Shown here piece by piece: positions 8,936 through 17,341 of a stretch of DNA of 35,671 bases. The DNA is from Shewanella sp. CG12_big_fil_rev_8_21_14_0_65_47_15. GTDB taxonomy: Bacteria; Pseudomonadota; Gammaproteobacteria; Enterobacterales; Shewanellaceae. Numbering within the stretch: the first letter of the stretch is position 1; each line of letters begins with the position of its first letter. Below the pieces are notes generated by a model that was not told the DNA's origin, searched no databases, and saw nothing but the letters and a program-made list of their open reading frames with translations. The stretch is from NCBI RefSeq assembly GCF_002783505.1, contig NZ_PFGL01000064.1:80303-115973 (forward strand). Direction: 5' to 3'. A program made the translations under genes and the position numbers.

Positions 8936-9293
8936 CACGGCTGTCCTTGGTTGCATTGCCCTTGGTTGTGTTACTACCTTTTGCTGCAGGCAAAACAATC
9001 GGGTCATTGAAGTAAGCGGTCAGATCCAGAAGTTGGATCGCCTCAAGCACCGCGCTGCTGTGCTGCGAAAAGCTAACTGGTAGCGGGTATGGTGCACACG
9101 GCTTCTTCAGCAGCATCAGCAATTGCACACCACTGCTGTCTATTGCAGTAACCTTGGCTAAATTCAACTGCAGTGGTGTGGTCTGCTGCCACAGAGGCAG
9201 CAATAAGGTATATAGTTCGGCAGCCTGGTAAATCGTCATTTCGCCAGTGATATAACCCACACAGACGTCGGCTTGATGTTCAACCGTCAACAT
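8925..9293 (-). CDS. STAS-domain protein of the chemosensory operon
   Basis: A 122-residue cytoplasmic STAS protein, related to anti-sigma-factor antagonists. The conserved AIDSSGVQLLMLLKK segment includes the serine usually phosphorylated in SpoIIAA-type proteins (the second Ser of DSSG). The C-terminal 25 residues are a Thr/Lys/Gly-rich, probably disordered tail. It lies between cheY (14 bases upstream) and cheA (overlapping by 11 bases), a placement known from other environmental chemosensory operons. Its exact role there is not settled. No partner kinase of the RsbW type is visible in the window. Confidence 0.88.
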   Translation of the reverse strand: MLTVEHQADVCVGYITGEMTIYQAAELYTLLLPLWQQTTPLQLNLAKVTAIDSSGVQLLMLLKKPCAPYPLPVSFSQHSSAVLEAIQLLDLTAYFNDPIVLPAAKGSNTTKGNATKDSRDGS

Positions 9294-9307
9294 AAAAGCC
9301 CCTGCAT

Positions 9308-9676
9308 TTATGGCATCATCAGTTTGTTGACCGCGGCCAACATTTGCTGCGGTTGAAACGGCTTAACCACCCAGGCTTTGGCTCCAGCGGCTTGGCCTTG
9401 GGCTTTTTTGTCTGCCTGGGATTCTGTTGTTAACATAATAACCGGGGTAAAACGGTAGGCTGGCAGCGCCTTCGCCGCCTTCACAAAGCTGATCCCGTCC
9501 ATATTGGGCATATTGACATCACTGATAATCAGATGAATTTTCTGCCCGTCCAGTTTGCTCAGCGCATCCTTACCGTCACAGGCCTCCACGGTCTTAAAGC
9601 CTGCTGTTTTCAACGCCATACTGACGACTTGACGCATTGAGGCTGAATCGTCAACAACTAAGATGGTTTTACTCAT
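9308..9676 (-). CDS. cheY: Single-domain response regulator CheY
   Basis: A 122-residue stand-alone receiver domain. It has the acidic pocket D9/D10 in VVDDSASMRQ, the phospho-acceptor D53 in IISDVNMPNMDG, the switch Thr at 83/84 in MLTTES, and K105 in VVKPFQP. CheA is the probable phosphodonor. In such operons the target is the flagellar switch or, for pilus systems, the pilus motor; the sequence does not decide which. The ATG at 9676 has AAGGAG about 12 bases upstream. It lies 16 bases after the short MCP gene. Confidence 0.93.
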   Translation of the reverse strand: MSKTILVVDDSASMRQVVSMALKTAGFKTVEACDGKDALSKLDGQKIHLIISDVNMPNMDGISFVKAAKALPAYRFTPVIMLTTESQADKKAQGQAAGAKAWVVKPFQPQQMLAAVNKLMMP

Positions 9677-9692
9677 AGCTTCTAGCTACTCC

Positions 9693-10916
9693 TTAGAAAA
9701 AAGTGATATCGGCCTCAGCCGTTTGCGGCGTTTGCTTAACGTAACGTCCACTGGTATGCACCGCATGTTGTTCCGGCATGGTGTAACTCTGGCTTAGTGC
9801 CGTCAGCCAACGCTGTGCTTCAAAAGCTTGCGGTTTGCCGTTCTGCTGCAGTTCAGTGCGCGCCTGCTCCAGTTGCACAACCAATTGCACCATGGAGTCT
9901 CGCACCTGCGACAGCAACTGATTTACCCGGTCCTGAAACTGGAAATTCACCATCACATCATCCAACTGCCGGCGGATCAGCTCACTTTCTTCGCGCAGTA
10001 CGGTGGCCGAGGCAACCAGTTCCGTAGTAACATTATTAAAGCGGTCAAGCACTTGCTGAATCACCTGCTCGGCGTTGTTTACCATAATGGCATCCTGCTC
10101 GGCATAGCGTTGTGAAGCAGTAAAAGTACTGGTGATAGCGCTGTTTACTGTTTCAACCATCTGTGCAATCTTTTTGCCGGTATCACCGGAGCGGGTCGAC
10201 AGCTTACGTACCTCATCAGCGACTACAGCAAAGCCGCGCCCTGCAGAGCCTGCTCTGGCCGCCTCAATGGCGGCATTCAGTGCCAGTAAATTTGTCTGGC
10301 TGGCTAAATCGCCCACCTCTTTTGCCATCACTTTCAGTTGTTGAGTAAAATTGGATAAAGCACCAACCTGTTGTAACAGTTCTTCTTTTTCTTCCAGTGA
10401 CGAGCGCAAAAAGGCGACTATGCCACTGAGTTCTGTTTGGCTATGGCTAAATACCGCCATCACACCCGCACCAGTCTCATTATGCTGAGTGCGTTCTGTC
10501 TCAATTAGGGTATTGTCGATATGACGGGAAAGTTGTTCGAAGCGATCAACCAGGGAAATTGCCGCATCTTCAGTCTGGCACCGCGCCAGCTCAATCAGTT
10601 CAGACCAAACCGGCATAACATTAAGGCATAAGCTTTCGAGCCCAGGCACTGTACCTTCAGTCGTATTAGCTTCCGTGATAGTCTGTAATGTTTGTTGATA
10701 TCCAGCAATCTTGCCGCACATAGTGTTATACATATGCACCAACCAGATAAAACTGCACAACGCCATCAGTACTATCACGACTGCAATTACCGTTGTTACC
10801 CAAGCCTGACTATCAAAGTAAAAACACATTGTGGCTTCTGCCACACCGAGTAACAGCGGACTTAACAATACAGGATGGAACGATGCCGCAGTGACAACTC
10901 TTACCTCTTGCTGCAT
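9693..10916 (-). CDS. Short MCP lacking a periplasmic sensor, with CheZ-like motif
   Basis: A 407-residue receptor-like protein. Two hydrophobic stretches (about 15-34 and 40-61) lie close together, so little or nothing is exposed in the periplasm, and I see no HAMP domain. The signalling tip is normal: LASQTNLLALNAAIEAARAG (204-223) and RGFAVVADEVRKLS. Near the C-terminus, FQFQDRVNQ (325-333) places D329 and Q333 four residues apart, as in the CheZ phosphatase motif. The tail holds LSQSYTMPEQHAVH and ends EADITFF. The ATG at 10916 follows a good AAGAGG site. It is first in the chemosensory gene set. Confidence 0.88.
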   Translation of the reverse strand: MQQEVRVVTAASFHPVLLSPLLLGVAEATMCFYFDSQAWVTTVIAVVIVLMALCSFIWLVHMYNTMCGKIAGYQQTLQTITEANTTEGTVPGLESLCLNVMPVWSELIELARCQTEDAAISLVDRFEQLSRHIDNTLIETERTQHNETGAGVMAVFSHSQTELSGIVAFLRSSLEEKEELLQQVGALSNFTQQLKVMAKEVGDLASQTNLLALNAAIEAARAGSAGRGFAVVADEVRKLSTRSGDTGKKIAQMVETVNSAITSTFTASQRYAEQDAIMVNNAEQVIQQVLDRFNNVTTELVASATVLREESELIRRQLDDVMVNFQFQDRVNQLLSQVRDSMVQLVVQLEQARTELQQNGKPQAFEAQRWLTALSQSYTMPEQHAVHTSGRYVKQTPQTAEADITFF

Positions 10917-11001
10917 CTGTTACCTCTTAAATCAACGAAAACCCGTCAGCTACAGCATGGGAGCTGAATGGACGTATTATCAATGAAATCAGCGGGACAA
11001 A

Positions 11002-11009
11002 ATATCGGC
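11002..11009 (-). promoter_or_regulatory. Possible FliA (sigma-28) -10 element
   Basis: The minus strand reads GCCGATAT, seven of eight bases of the FliA -10 consensus GCCGATAA, 86 bases upstream of the short MCP start. Eleven bases further upstream the expected TAAAGTTT-like -35 is poorly matched (GACATCGA). The 189-base gap between the PilX-like gene and this MCP otherwise shows no gene and no clear terminator. Confidence 0.22.
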
Positions 11010-11105
11010 GCCCCCTGTATTCGATGTCAGACCAGTTGTACCAGTGTCAGGTATCCCCTACAAAAATCAGCTCGTCCCCCCCCATGGCGACTATGTGGTG
11101 CCAAA

Positions 11106-12995
11106 CTAGAACCAACCAGCAAACACTATCCGACTCTTACTCGCTTCCCCCTCTACGGCACCGACGTTAGCCATTGCTAGCGCTTCATCGTAATGAATGC
11201 CACCCGCACCACTGACACTGACGGTTTTACCCACCACAGAGCCATACAACTGGCCACTACCAGCGACAACTACATCGGTATAAGGCGCATAAATAGCGGC
11301 ATACATGTCTGCAACCCCATTCAGCAACACGCCATCGTCGCCGTTATAGCCGGAATAAAGACTAAACACAGGCGTGCCTTGTTCAGTGACACCGGATATA
11401 GGGGTAATAATGCTGGCAGCGGCACTGACACTAAATTTGCCCTGCACGACTAGGGTTAAACTGCTGCCGTCAGGGATATACAACTTACTAACGGCTCCCA
11501 TGCTGAAATCGCCACTGACTAACAAGGTAAGATCACCATAAATGTACATATCACCGTCGAGCACCACACTAGCTAACTGATAGACTGTGCGGCGCAGCTT
11601 AAGAAAACTGGCCGATAGCGGAAACAGTATTTGTTGTGGATGGCCGCTGGCGCGACGGGTAAAATTGCCATTGTGACTGCTGAATTCAAAGCGATCTGGC
11701 AGTGGGGTTAACACTAGGTCTGGTGGGTTGTCTGGCATAACCACTTCTGCAATAGCCTGTGTCAGGTGAAGCGGATCGCAGCTAACTACCGTGCCCGATG
11801 TCGAACCGCTAGCTATTTCGCCCTCTGCCGCCACCCGCGGTACTGGCGTGACGTCACTGATCATTGGCAACTGGTTAAAACGCGGCTCTAGTAAATGCCC
11901 AGCCTGGGTCCACCCCTGAAACCGCAAATCACCGCCATATAATAAATTATCGGCCGCAATCGGCCGCATCGCCGTGCTGGTCATATTGACATCACCAACC
12001 ACTCTTACTGCACCACGAATTTTATCGTCCTGCCAGGTGGTGAGAGTTAGATCGCCTGCGGTTAGAATACCAAGCCCGGTCTGGCCCATCTCCAGTGTTA
12101 CATTACCATTGGCATGGATAAGTCCCGGTACCTGCACGCCTCTATGCCAGTAATCACCCATAGTGTATAAACTGCCACCAACACCGCCCTGACTGATATG
12201 AATACCACCATCCGCAAATATATCGCCCAGCACAGCGCCACTGGCTTGCGTATACAGGCCACCACTGATGATACTACCGCCAATAATGCTGCCACCGGTT
12301 AACAGTACATCACCATTGGCATGTACTCTACCGCTGACATTCGTAGAGCCAGTTAGGCTGACACCACCGGTAGACTGCACATCGCCCCAAATCGGCGATG
12401 CCCCAGTTAACACCAGATCGGCATCTGGCGTGATAGTTCTGACCGCAGAGTTGCTGTTAGCCCGCGCTAAGTTATAACCGCCTTCGGCAGAGTTGTAGCT
12501 GTCAATACGACCACTACCCTGCACAGCGACACCGTCACAACCAGTAATACCATGCTCAAACGGCGATGGCAGGGTTATCAGCCCTGCCCCAGTGCGTTGA
12601 AAAATGGCTTTCGTTGTACTTTGACTATCGTGGTACTGAAACCCTCTACCATCAACCTGTAAATTACCCGCGCTGACCTTACTGCTAGCTTGGTAGGCGC
12701 GGCCACCTTTACTATGATTTGATATTTCTGCGTTGGCAGCCAGCTCTTCAGTGGTGGTATGGGGTTGTAGCCGGTTATAGGCATTAAGGCGATGAAAACT
12801 TTCAAAGATGGCTTTATCCGATTGCAGTTCAGCATTGATTTTTTTCTGGAAGTTACCACTCATACGCTCCTGGGTGACTGAACTACTCAACGCAGTAAAC
12901 ACGATAAGGCTGGCTATTACGGTGAGCAACATTACCGTCAGCAAGGCGATTCCCTGCTGTTTTGCCGAGCCAACGAAGCCATATGCAGCACTCAT
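11106..12995 (-). CDS. Large PilX-like pilin with bactofilin-like beta-repeat body
   Basis: 629 residues. The N-terminus is a PilX-type prepilin: a short leader, cleavage expected after G15 in AKQQG/IALLTVMLL, a hydrophobic helix, then SSSVTQERMSGNFQKK as in PilX proteins. Mature residue 5 is Thr, not Glu. Instead of the usual 150-200 residue body there is a long region (about 145-345) of short beta-strand turns rich in Gly, Ser, Val and Asn (GDVQSTGGVSLTGSTNVSG and similar), like bactofilin beta-helices. A C-terminal block follows, ending GSVVGKTVSVSGAGGIHYDE, resembling the DUF7305 end of large PilX-like proteins. The ATG shares one base with the pilW stop. Likely role: pilus-tip or surface adhesin subunit (inference). 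Confidence 0.85.
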   Translation of the reverse strand: MSAAYGFVGSAKQQGIALLTVMLLTVIASLIVFTALSSSVTQERMSGNFQKKINAELQSDKAIFESFHRLNAYNRLQPHTTTEELAANAEISNHSKGGRAYQASSKVSAGNLQVDGRGFQYHDSQSTTKAIFQRTGAGLITLPSPFEHGITGCDGVAVQGSGRIDSYNSAEGGYNLARANSNSAVRTITPDADLVLTGASPIWGDVQSTGGVSLTGSTNVSGRVHANGDVLLTGGSIIGGSIISGGLYTQASGAVLGDIFADGGIHISQGGVGGSLYTMGDYWHRGVQVPGLIHANGNVTLEMGQTGLGILTAGDLTLTTWQDDKIRGAVRVVGDVNMTSTAMRPIAADNLLYGGDLRFQGWTQAGHLLEPRFNQLPMISDVTPVPRVAAEGEIASGSTSGTVVSCDPLHLTQAIAEVVMPDNPPDLVLTPLPDRFEFSSHNGNFTRRASGHPQQILFPLSASFLKLRRTVYQLASVVLDGDMYIYGDLTLLVSGDFSMGAVSKLYIPDGSSLTLVVQGKFSVSAAASIITPISGVTEQGTPVFSLYSGYNGDDGVLLNGVADMYAAIYAPYTDVVVAGSGQLYGSVVGKTVSVSGAGGIHYDEALAMANVGAVEGEASKSRIVFAGWF

Positions 12996-13564
12996 CAGGT
13001 ATCCCTTTTTAAAATAAGACTTTTTAACGCCAACTCCATCCGGATATATGCCTCGTCCACGCCATCAGCGTTTAAATCAGCCTGCGGGAAATATTCCGGT
13101 AATCCACGCGGAGCAATGCGCACAGACACTAAATCTGCCGAACCATTCAGGTTAAAACTTATCGCGTTAAGGCCTTTAACTACAATTTGTGCTGCCTGTC
13201 CGTTAACACTGCATTGCAGACTATCACCGGCCAGGCTGTACTGCTCACTGAAGCTGGCTGTTTCAACGGAACCAGTGCAACTGGTAGCCTGAGCAGACGT
13301 CAATTGCAGCTCTAGCAGCACAGTACTGCTGTCAACAACAGTCACCATGGTTGCCTGTTTAATACTGCGCGACAAAATATCAAGGCTACTGCGCAAGACT
13401 TCCTGAGCATTTTCCAGCGCTTGCACCTCATTCAATGTGCGGTTAATTGCAATATAAGCACCGCCAACCCCCATCAGCAAAATTGTTGACAACAACATCG
13501 AAATCATCAGTTCCACCAACGAAAAGCCTTTGGGCAACGCTTTATTATTCACAAGCACCACCAT
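12995..13564 (-). CDS. pilW: PilW-like minor pilin
   Basis: A 189-residue minor pilin. The prepilin peptidase site is KALPKG/FSLVELMISMLL, with Glu at mature position 5, followed by the membrane helix to about residue 40. The rest is a small globular domain with two cysteines (STAQATSC and LQCSVNG regions). It is shorter than typical PilW (about 270-350), so the assignment rests on the N-terminus and gene order. The start ATG 13564 overlaps pilV by 20 bases. A nearby GTG could also serve, and neither has a strong ribosome-binding site, which suggests coupling. The stop overlaps the PilX-like start by one base. Confidence 0.82.
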   Translation of the reverse strand: MVVLVNNKALPKGFSLVELMISMLLSTILLMGVGGAYIAINRTLNEVQALENAQEVLRSSLDILSRSIKQATMVTVVDSSTVLLELQLTSAQATSCTGSVETASFSEQYSLAGDSLQCSVNGQAAQIVVKGLNAISFNLNGSADLVSVRIAPRGLPEYFPQADLNADGVDEAYIRMELALKSLILKRDT

Positions 13565-14012
13565 TACGTAGCCAAGGAAAACTGCCGCTAATCACTGCGT
13601 TATTGGCTTGAGCGTCACTGAAACGGCCGTCACGCCAACTGACAGTAACGCTGAAATCGGCGACGGATTCCGGTACCAAGCTGCCGTTATAGGGGCTGGC
13701 GGTAAAATTATATTCCGGCAATTGCGTGGTAAATGTGACCGGGTCATCGCCAGCCTGCGGTGATAGAAACAGCTGAAACGGCTCATCGTAGTTAAGTTGC
13801 CCACGCTGCAACCCGCACAACTCGGGCCACACCCGTTCCAACGCATTGTTAGCCTGAATAACGGCCACTGTATAGTTCAGACTGCTGCTGCTAAATTGCA
13901 GTGCCTTTGCCTGCGCCAGCGCCAGTCCTAACAAGCCTAACGCAGCCAGCAACATGGCTACCAATACCTCCAGCAACGTAAAACCATACTCAAGCGCTCT
14001 GTCCTGCCTCAT
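13545..14012 (-). CDS. pilV: PilV-like minor pilin
   Basis: About 155 residues from ATG 14012, which follows a GGGAGTGTAT ribosome-binding site. The open frame extends 18 codons further but that part overlaps the upstream gene and looks non-coding. The leader ends ALEYG/FTLLEVLVAMLLAALG, a class III signal with Glu5. The LxALxxLGLAxxQ-like helix continuing into LAQAKALQFSSSSL matches PilV proteins, as does the NNALERVWPELCG stretch. Minor pilins of this group form the tip complex that primes pilus assembly with PilW and PilX. It starts 13 bases after the fimT/gspH-like stop. Confidence 0.84.
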   Translation of the reverse strand: MRQDRALEYGFTLLEVLVAMLLAALGLLGLALAQAKALQFSSSSLNYTVAVIQANNALERVWPELCGLQRGQLNYDEPFQLFLSPQAGDDPVTFTTQLPEYNFTASPYNGSLVPESVADFSVTVSWRDGRFSDAQANNAVISGSFPWLRNGGACE

Positions 14013-14025
14013 ATACACTCCCGTT

Positions 14026-14472
14026 TTATCCGGCGCATTCAGTGGCAGAGGTGTACAATTGACCACTGATTAAAATGCATAACCACTTAGCATCGGCATA
14101 ACCTTGTGGATCAGCGACACGAATGCTGCTTGGTGTCGCGCTACCAGTACTACTAATGGTCAGTACGGTCAAGCCATCGACATTGATATCGGTAGAGGTT
14201 AAATCGAGGGTTTTCAGCACGGTATTATCTGGCTGTCGCAACTGTACTCTGCCGTTATTCCACACTATGTTCAGCGCCTGTTCACGCTTTGTCGCTTCGC
14301 TGCGGGCGAGTTTATAAAAAGCGCTGAGCGTATTAACTGCCCGTCTGTGCTGCTCTTGCTGAATAAAGTGAAAATAAGACGGCAACGCTATTGCCGCGAG
14401 AATAGCTATAATAGCCAGCACTACGATCAACTCAATCAGCGTGAAACCATTTCGTTGATGCATGCTGGTCAT
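14026..14472 (-). CDS. GspH/FimT-family minor pseudopilin
   Basis: 148 residues with the prepilin site MTSMHQRNG/FTLIELIVVLAII and Glu5. The helix IIAILAAIALPSYFHFIQQE is followed by a Ser/Thr-rich beta domain. The RRAVNTLSAFYKLARSEATKRE region corresponds to the conserved helix of GspH/FimT proteins, where the segment before the beta domain carries ARSEAxKR. The start ATG overlaps the pilE stop by four bases (ATGA), so the two are translationally coupled. Probably a tip minor pilin (FimT/FimU role), with two C-terminal cysteines (WLCILIS and ATECAG). Confidence 0.88.
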   Translation of the reverse strand: MTSMHQRNGFTLIELIVVLAIIAILAAIALPSYFHFIQQEQHRRAVNTLSAFYKLARSEATKREQALNIVWNNGRVQLRQPDNTVLKTLDLTSTDINVDGLTVLTISSTGSATPSSIRVADPQGYADAKWLCILISGQLYTSATECAG

Positions 14473-14861
14473 CCGCCTTTCCAGCAGGTTGAAGATTGCG
14501 CGGTTTTTTCACCTAACTGATTAATGCTTAAAGTGCCACATAATGCATCAGAGAAACCCGGGGTAGCACTAAGGATATAAGTCGCACCTGAACTGCTGTA
14601 TGTCAGCTTATAGTATCGACTCGATGGCGCAGCATAGTCACTCATGCTGGGGTATACGCCTTGACGGGCATAGACGCGCTCTAACTGATGGATTTCCTCT
14701 AGCATTAACCGCTGCACATCGGTGCGTCGGCCTGCCTTAACATGGTCCTGATAAGATGGATAAGCAATAGCTGCCAGAATGCCGATAATAGCGACAACAA
14801 TTAACAGCTCAATTAAGGTAAAACCACCGACAGACCTGACACCGGGTTGCACACTTTGCAT
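14469..14861 (-). CDS. pilE: PilE-like type IV minor pilin
   Basis: 130 residues. The leader ends RSVGG/FTLIELLIVVAIIGILAA with Glu5, and the mature helix runs to about residue 50 (YPSYQDHVKAGRRTDVQRLM). The pattern AYPSYQDHVxxxRRxDxQxxL is typical of PilE minor pilins. The globular part has cysteines in ALCGTLSINQLGEKTAQSSTC that could form the C-terminal disulphide loop. It heads the five-gene pilin operon and diverges from the TPR-GGDEF gene. A TATAAT hexamer lies 29-34 bases upstream of the ATG (14890-14895). Being first and small, it could alternatively be a major-type subunit of a dedicated pseudopilus. Confidence 0.88.
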   Translation of the reverse strand: MQSVQPGVRSVGGFTLIELLIVVAIIGILAAIAYPSYQDHVKAGRRTDVQRLMLEEIHQLERVYARQGVYPSMSDYAAPSSRYYKLTYSSSGATYILSATPGFSDALCGTLSINQLGEKTAQSSTCWKGG

Positions 14862-15157
14862 AACAGACTCAATGCTAATACTGATAGCGATTATATAATT
14901 ATGCGCTTAATGTTATATAAACCGATGTGCATCTCTATCAGTCCACCCTGCTTTTTAAGTAAGCCAATGCCACACGATAGTCAGGAAAAACTGACTTCAC
15001 CACAATAAAAATACTCTAATAGACTGAATATTAAAAACTATTAATCCATCCATCATTAACATGCCAAGGATGGCTGTAATATTGTTTTTGTGCGCCTGCA
15101 ACTGCAATTTATCTATTTGTGTTACAACAGGCAAAGATATGTTTGCCTGTGGAAATT
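14862..15157. promoter_or_regulatory. Divergent intergenic region between pilin operon and TPR-GGDEF gene
   Basis: About 296 bases with no convincing gene. A minus-strand TATAAT (14890-14895) sits well for a pilE -10, but the base positions 17 further out read ATATAA, a poor -35, which suggests an activator or another sigma factor. The rest is A/T-rich, with TTTAAG and ATTAAA runs. A GTG at 15119 opens the downstream frame earlier but has no ribosome-binding site. No clear operator repeat was recognised. Confidence 0.4.
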
Positions 15158-17341
15158 ATGAGTTATTTGCTTATGTACAATTACCTGCTTAATAACAACC
15201 TATTCATTAAATGTCTAAAAACAGCCATAAACCTTAGTGTATTAGGGCTGTGCTGTTTGCATCTGCCAGCAACTTGTGCTCCCACAGATCCGCAAACAGA
15301 ACAGCAACTAGACGACTATGTGCAATTATTGATCGACAATCAAAAGGCTGAGGCCATCGCGAAACTGGAGCACGTTCTGGCCCGGTTACAGGACAACACG
15401 CCGATAAACAGTAAAGTAAGAGCACTTAGTTACCACATTCGTGAACATCTGATGTATGAACAGCCCAAACTGGCGTTACAACAAGCAGAGCAACTGATGC
15501 TATTGGCGCAAGCATCTGAACAACAGGAGGCAGTCACGGAAGCGCTGATGACACTGTTCAATGTGCTGATGGTGATGAAGGAACAGAGCATAACTGCGCC
15601 AATGTTACAGCAGGCAGATATGCACACTGTCAGCGCACGGCTTCAGCAGAAGTTAAGCGGGATCCATAATCCACGCTTACTTTTCGTTGGTCATACCTTG
15701 TTAGCCCGCATGTACAGCGACCACAACAGTGACTATGAAGCGGCATTGAGACATTACATTACGGCTTATGAAGTGGTACAGAATACCCACGACAACATGA
15801 CAGCAAAACGGCTGATCTTTCTGGACGAACACCTATGTCGAATTCATTTAAGCTTACAGAACCCGACAAAGGCTTACACATATATTAAACAAGCTATCGA
15901 CGGAGCGATTAGGAACAATGTAAAACTGAATTTATCCATGTTGTATTTGATAAAAAGCCATACCGAAGATTTGTTACAACAACCCGAACAGGAGCTGCAC
16001 AGCTTACTGCAAGGTTTGCATTGGGCGGAACAGATGCTAGAGCACGACACAGCCTTAAGTATAATGAATAATATCGGGCTTAATTATCAAGAAAATAAAC
16101 AGTATGATAAAGCCAAAACCATACTGGGTGACGCGCTGAAACTCGCTGAAACTCAGCATGATACTTATAATATTCATAATATTAGAATGAGTCTTGGCGA
16201 TCTCCTTATCGATACCGGCGCCCAAGTTCAGGGAATTGAATTTATTGAACAAAGTTTGCCTTATTTTCGACAGCTATTAGACAAAGCAGGATTACAGATG
16301 CTATTGGGAGAAGTCGCCGACAGCTACCAAAGGGCCAGACGTTACCAAGAACAATCCCAACTGCTGCTCGAACAACGCTCTCTGCGCGAAGAGGTATTTC
16401 AGGCCGAGCGCGATAAACGTATCACGGAATTGCAGTTGCAATTTGATACTAGAGAAGAGGCACAGCAGGCCCGATTGCTGCATCAGGAAAACCTTAACAA
16501 AGAACGTCTGCTAGATAATAAGCAACTGCAGCATAACTTTATTCTGTTGTTTGCCCTGACCATGACGTTGGTCGCGGTGCTGCTCTGGATGCTGTACCGC
16601 CAGTCACGACTGCGTAGTTACCGACTATACAAAGATAATAAGCAACTGCACAATCAATCCATTCAGGACCCACTAACTGGTTTATTTAACCGCCGGGCGC
16701 TGATGCAAAAAATGCACACGGACTCCCGCCCATCCCCCCATCACACCCAGGCAACAATGCCCCTGCCTGATGTTTTCCTGCTGATGGATATTGACCACTT
16801 TAAACAACTCAATGACCAGCATGGTCATGCTGTCGGTGATGCAGTGTTGATAGACATTGGTAGAAGATTAAGCCAGATGTGTCGTGGTGCCGACATACTG
16901 GTACGCTGGGGAGGCGAGGAATTTCTGCTGTATTTACCACAAACGGATATGGCCGTTGTCCCTGCACTGGCAAAACGTGTGTTAGACACCATCTCGGCCA
17001 CACCGGTTATTGTAGATAAGTTACGATTGTATGTCAGTCTGACTGGCGGCGTTGCCTGCTCCTTTTATCCGGGTATGGATGAGGACGCAGCATCACAATG
17101 GGAACAGGTAGTACAACTTGCTGATGCGGCGTTGTATTATGGCAAACAACAGGGCCGTAACCGCATTTGTTGTGTGGAACAACTGCAACTGCCACTAAGC
17201 GACACTCTGGCTAGGCTGGCTGCAACACCATTGGCGACAGACACTATGCCCTGGCTTAGCATACAGTCTGTTTGTGGCTCGTTAGGTAACCCGCCAATGC
17301 AGGAGTGTATCCAGCTAACGGATACTCAGACTCATATCTGA
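15158..17341 (+). CDS. Membrane diguanylate cyclase with periplasmic TPR region
   Basis: Predicted c-di-GMP synthase. I start at ATG 15158 (727 residues, GTGGA upstream); a GTG at 15119 would add 13 residues. An N-terminal hydrophobic segment (about 22-40) acts as signal or anchor. About 400 residues of helical TPR-like repeats follow (for example DYEAALRHYITAYEVV, QYDKAKTILGDALKLAE), then a coiled coil and a membrane helix (about 461-480). The cytoplasmic GGDEF domain (about 505-672) keeps DPLTGLFNRRAL, DIDHFKQLNDQHGHAVGD and the active site GGEEF (585-589). The inhibitory site RGAD (576-579) sits five residues before it. Catalysis and product inhibition should both be intact. It has a paralogue at 18198. 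Confidence 0.93.
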   Translation: MSYLLMYNYLLNNNLFIKCLKTAINLSVLGLCCLHLPATCAPTDPQTEQQLDDYVQLLIDNQKAEAIAKLEHVLARLQDNTPINSKVRALSYHIREHLMYEQPKLALQQAEQLMLLAQASEQQEAVTEALMTLFNVLMVMKEQSITAPMLQQADMHTVSARLQQKLSGIHNPRLLFVGHTLLARMYSDHNSDYEAALRHYITAYEVVQNTHDNMTAKRLIFLDEHLCRIHLSLQNPTKAYTYIKQAIDGAIRNNVKLNLSMLYLIKSHTEDLLQQPEQELHSLLQGLHWAEQMLEHDTALSIMNNIGLNYQENKQYDKAKTILGDALKLAETQHDTYNIHNIRMSLGDLLIDTGAQVQGIEFIEQSLPYFRQLLDKAGLQMLLGEVADSYQRARRYQEQSQLLLEQRSLREEVFQAERDKRITELQLQFDTREEAQQARLLHQENLNKERLLDNKQLQHNFILLFALTMTLVAVLLWMLYRQSRLRSYRLYKDNKQLHNQSIQDPLTGLFNRRALMQKMHTDSRPSPHHTQATMPLPDVFLLMDIDHFKQLNDQHGHAVGDAVLIDIGRRLSQMCRGADILVRWGGEEFLLYLPQTDMAVVPALAKRVLDTISATPVIVDKLRLYVSLTGGVACSFYPGMDEDAASQWEQVVQLADAALYYGKQQGRNRICCVEQLQLPLSDTLARLAATPLATDTMPWLSIQSVCGSLGNPPMQECIQLTDTQTHI

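Noticed and set aside
11040..11100. Run of eight C bases near 11082, a possible phase-variation tract
   Set aside because: It lies in a non-coding gap, away from a start codon or the spacer of a clear promoter, and a single homopolymer is weak evidence.
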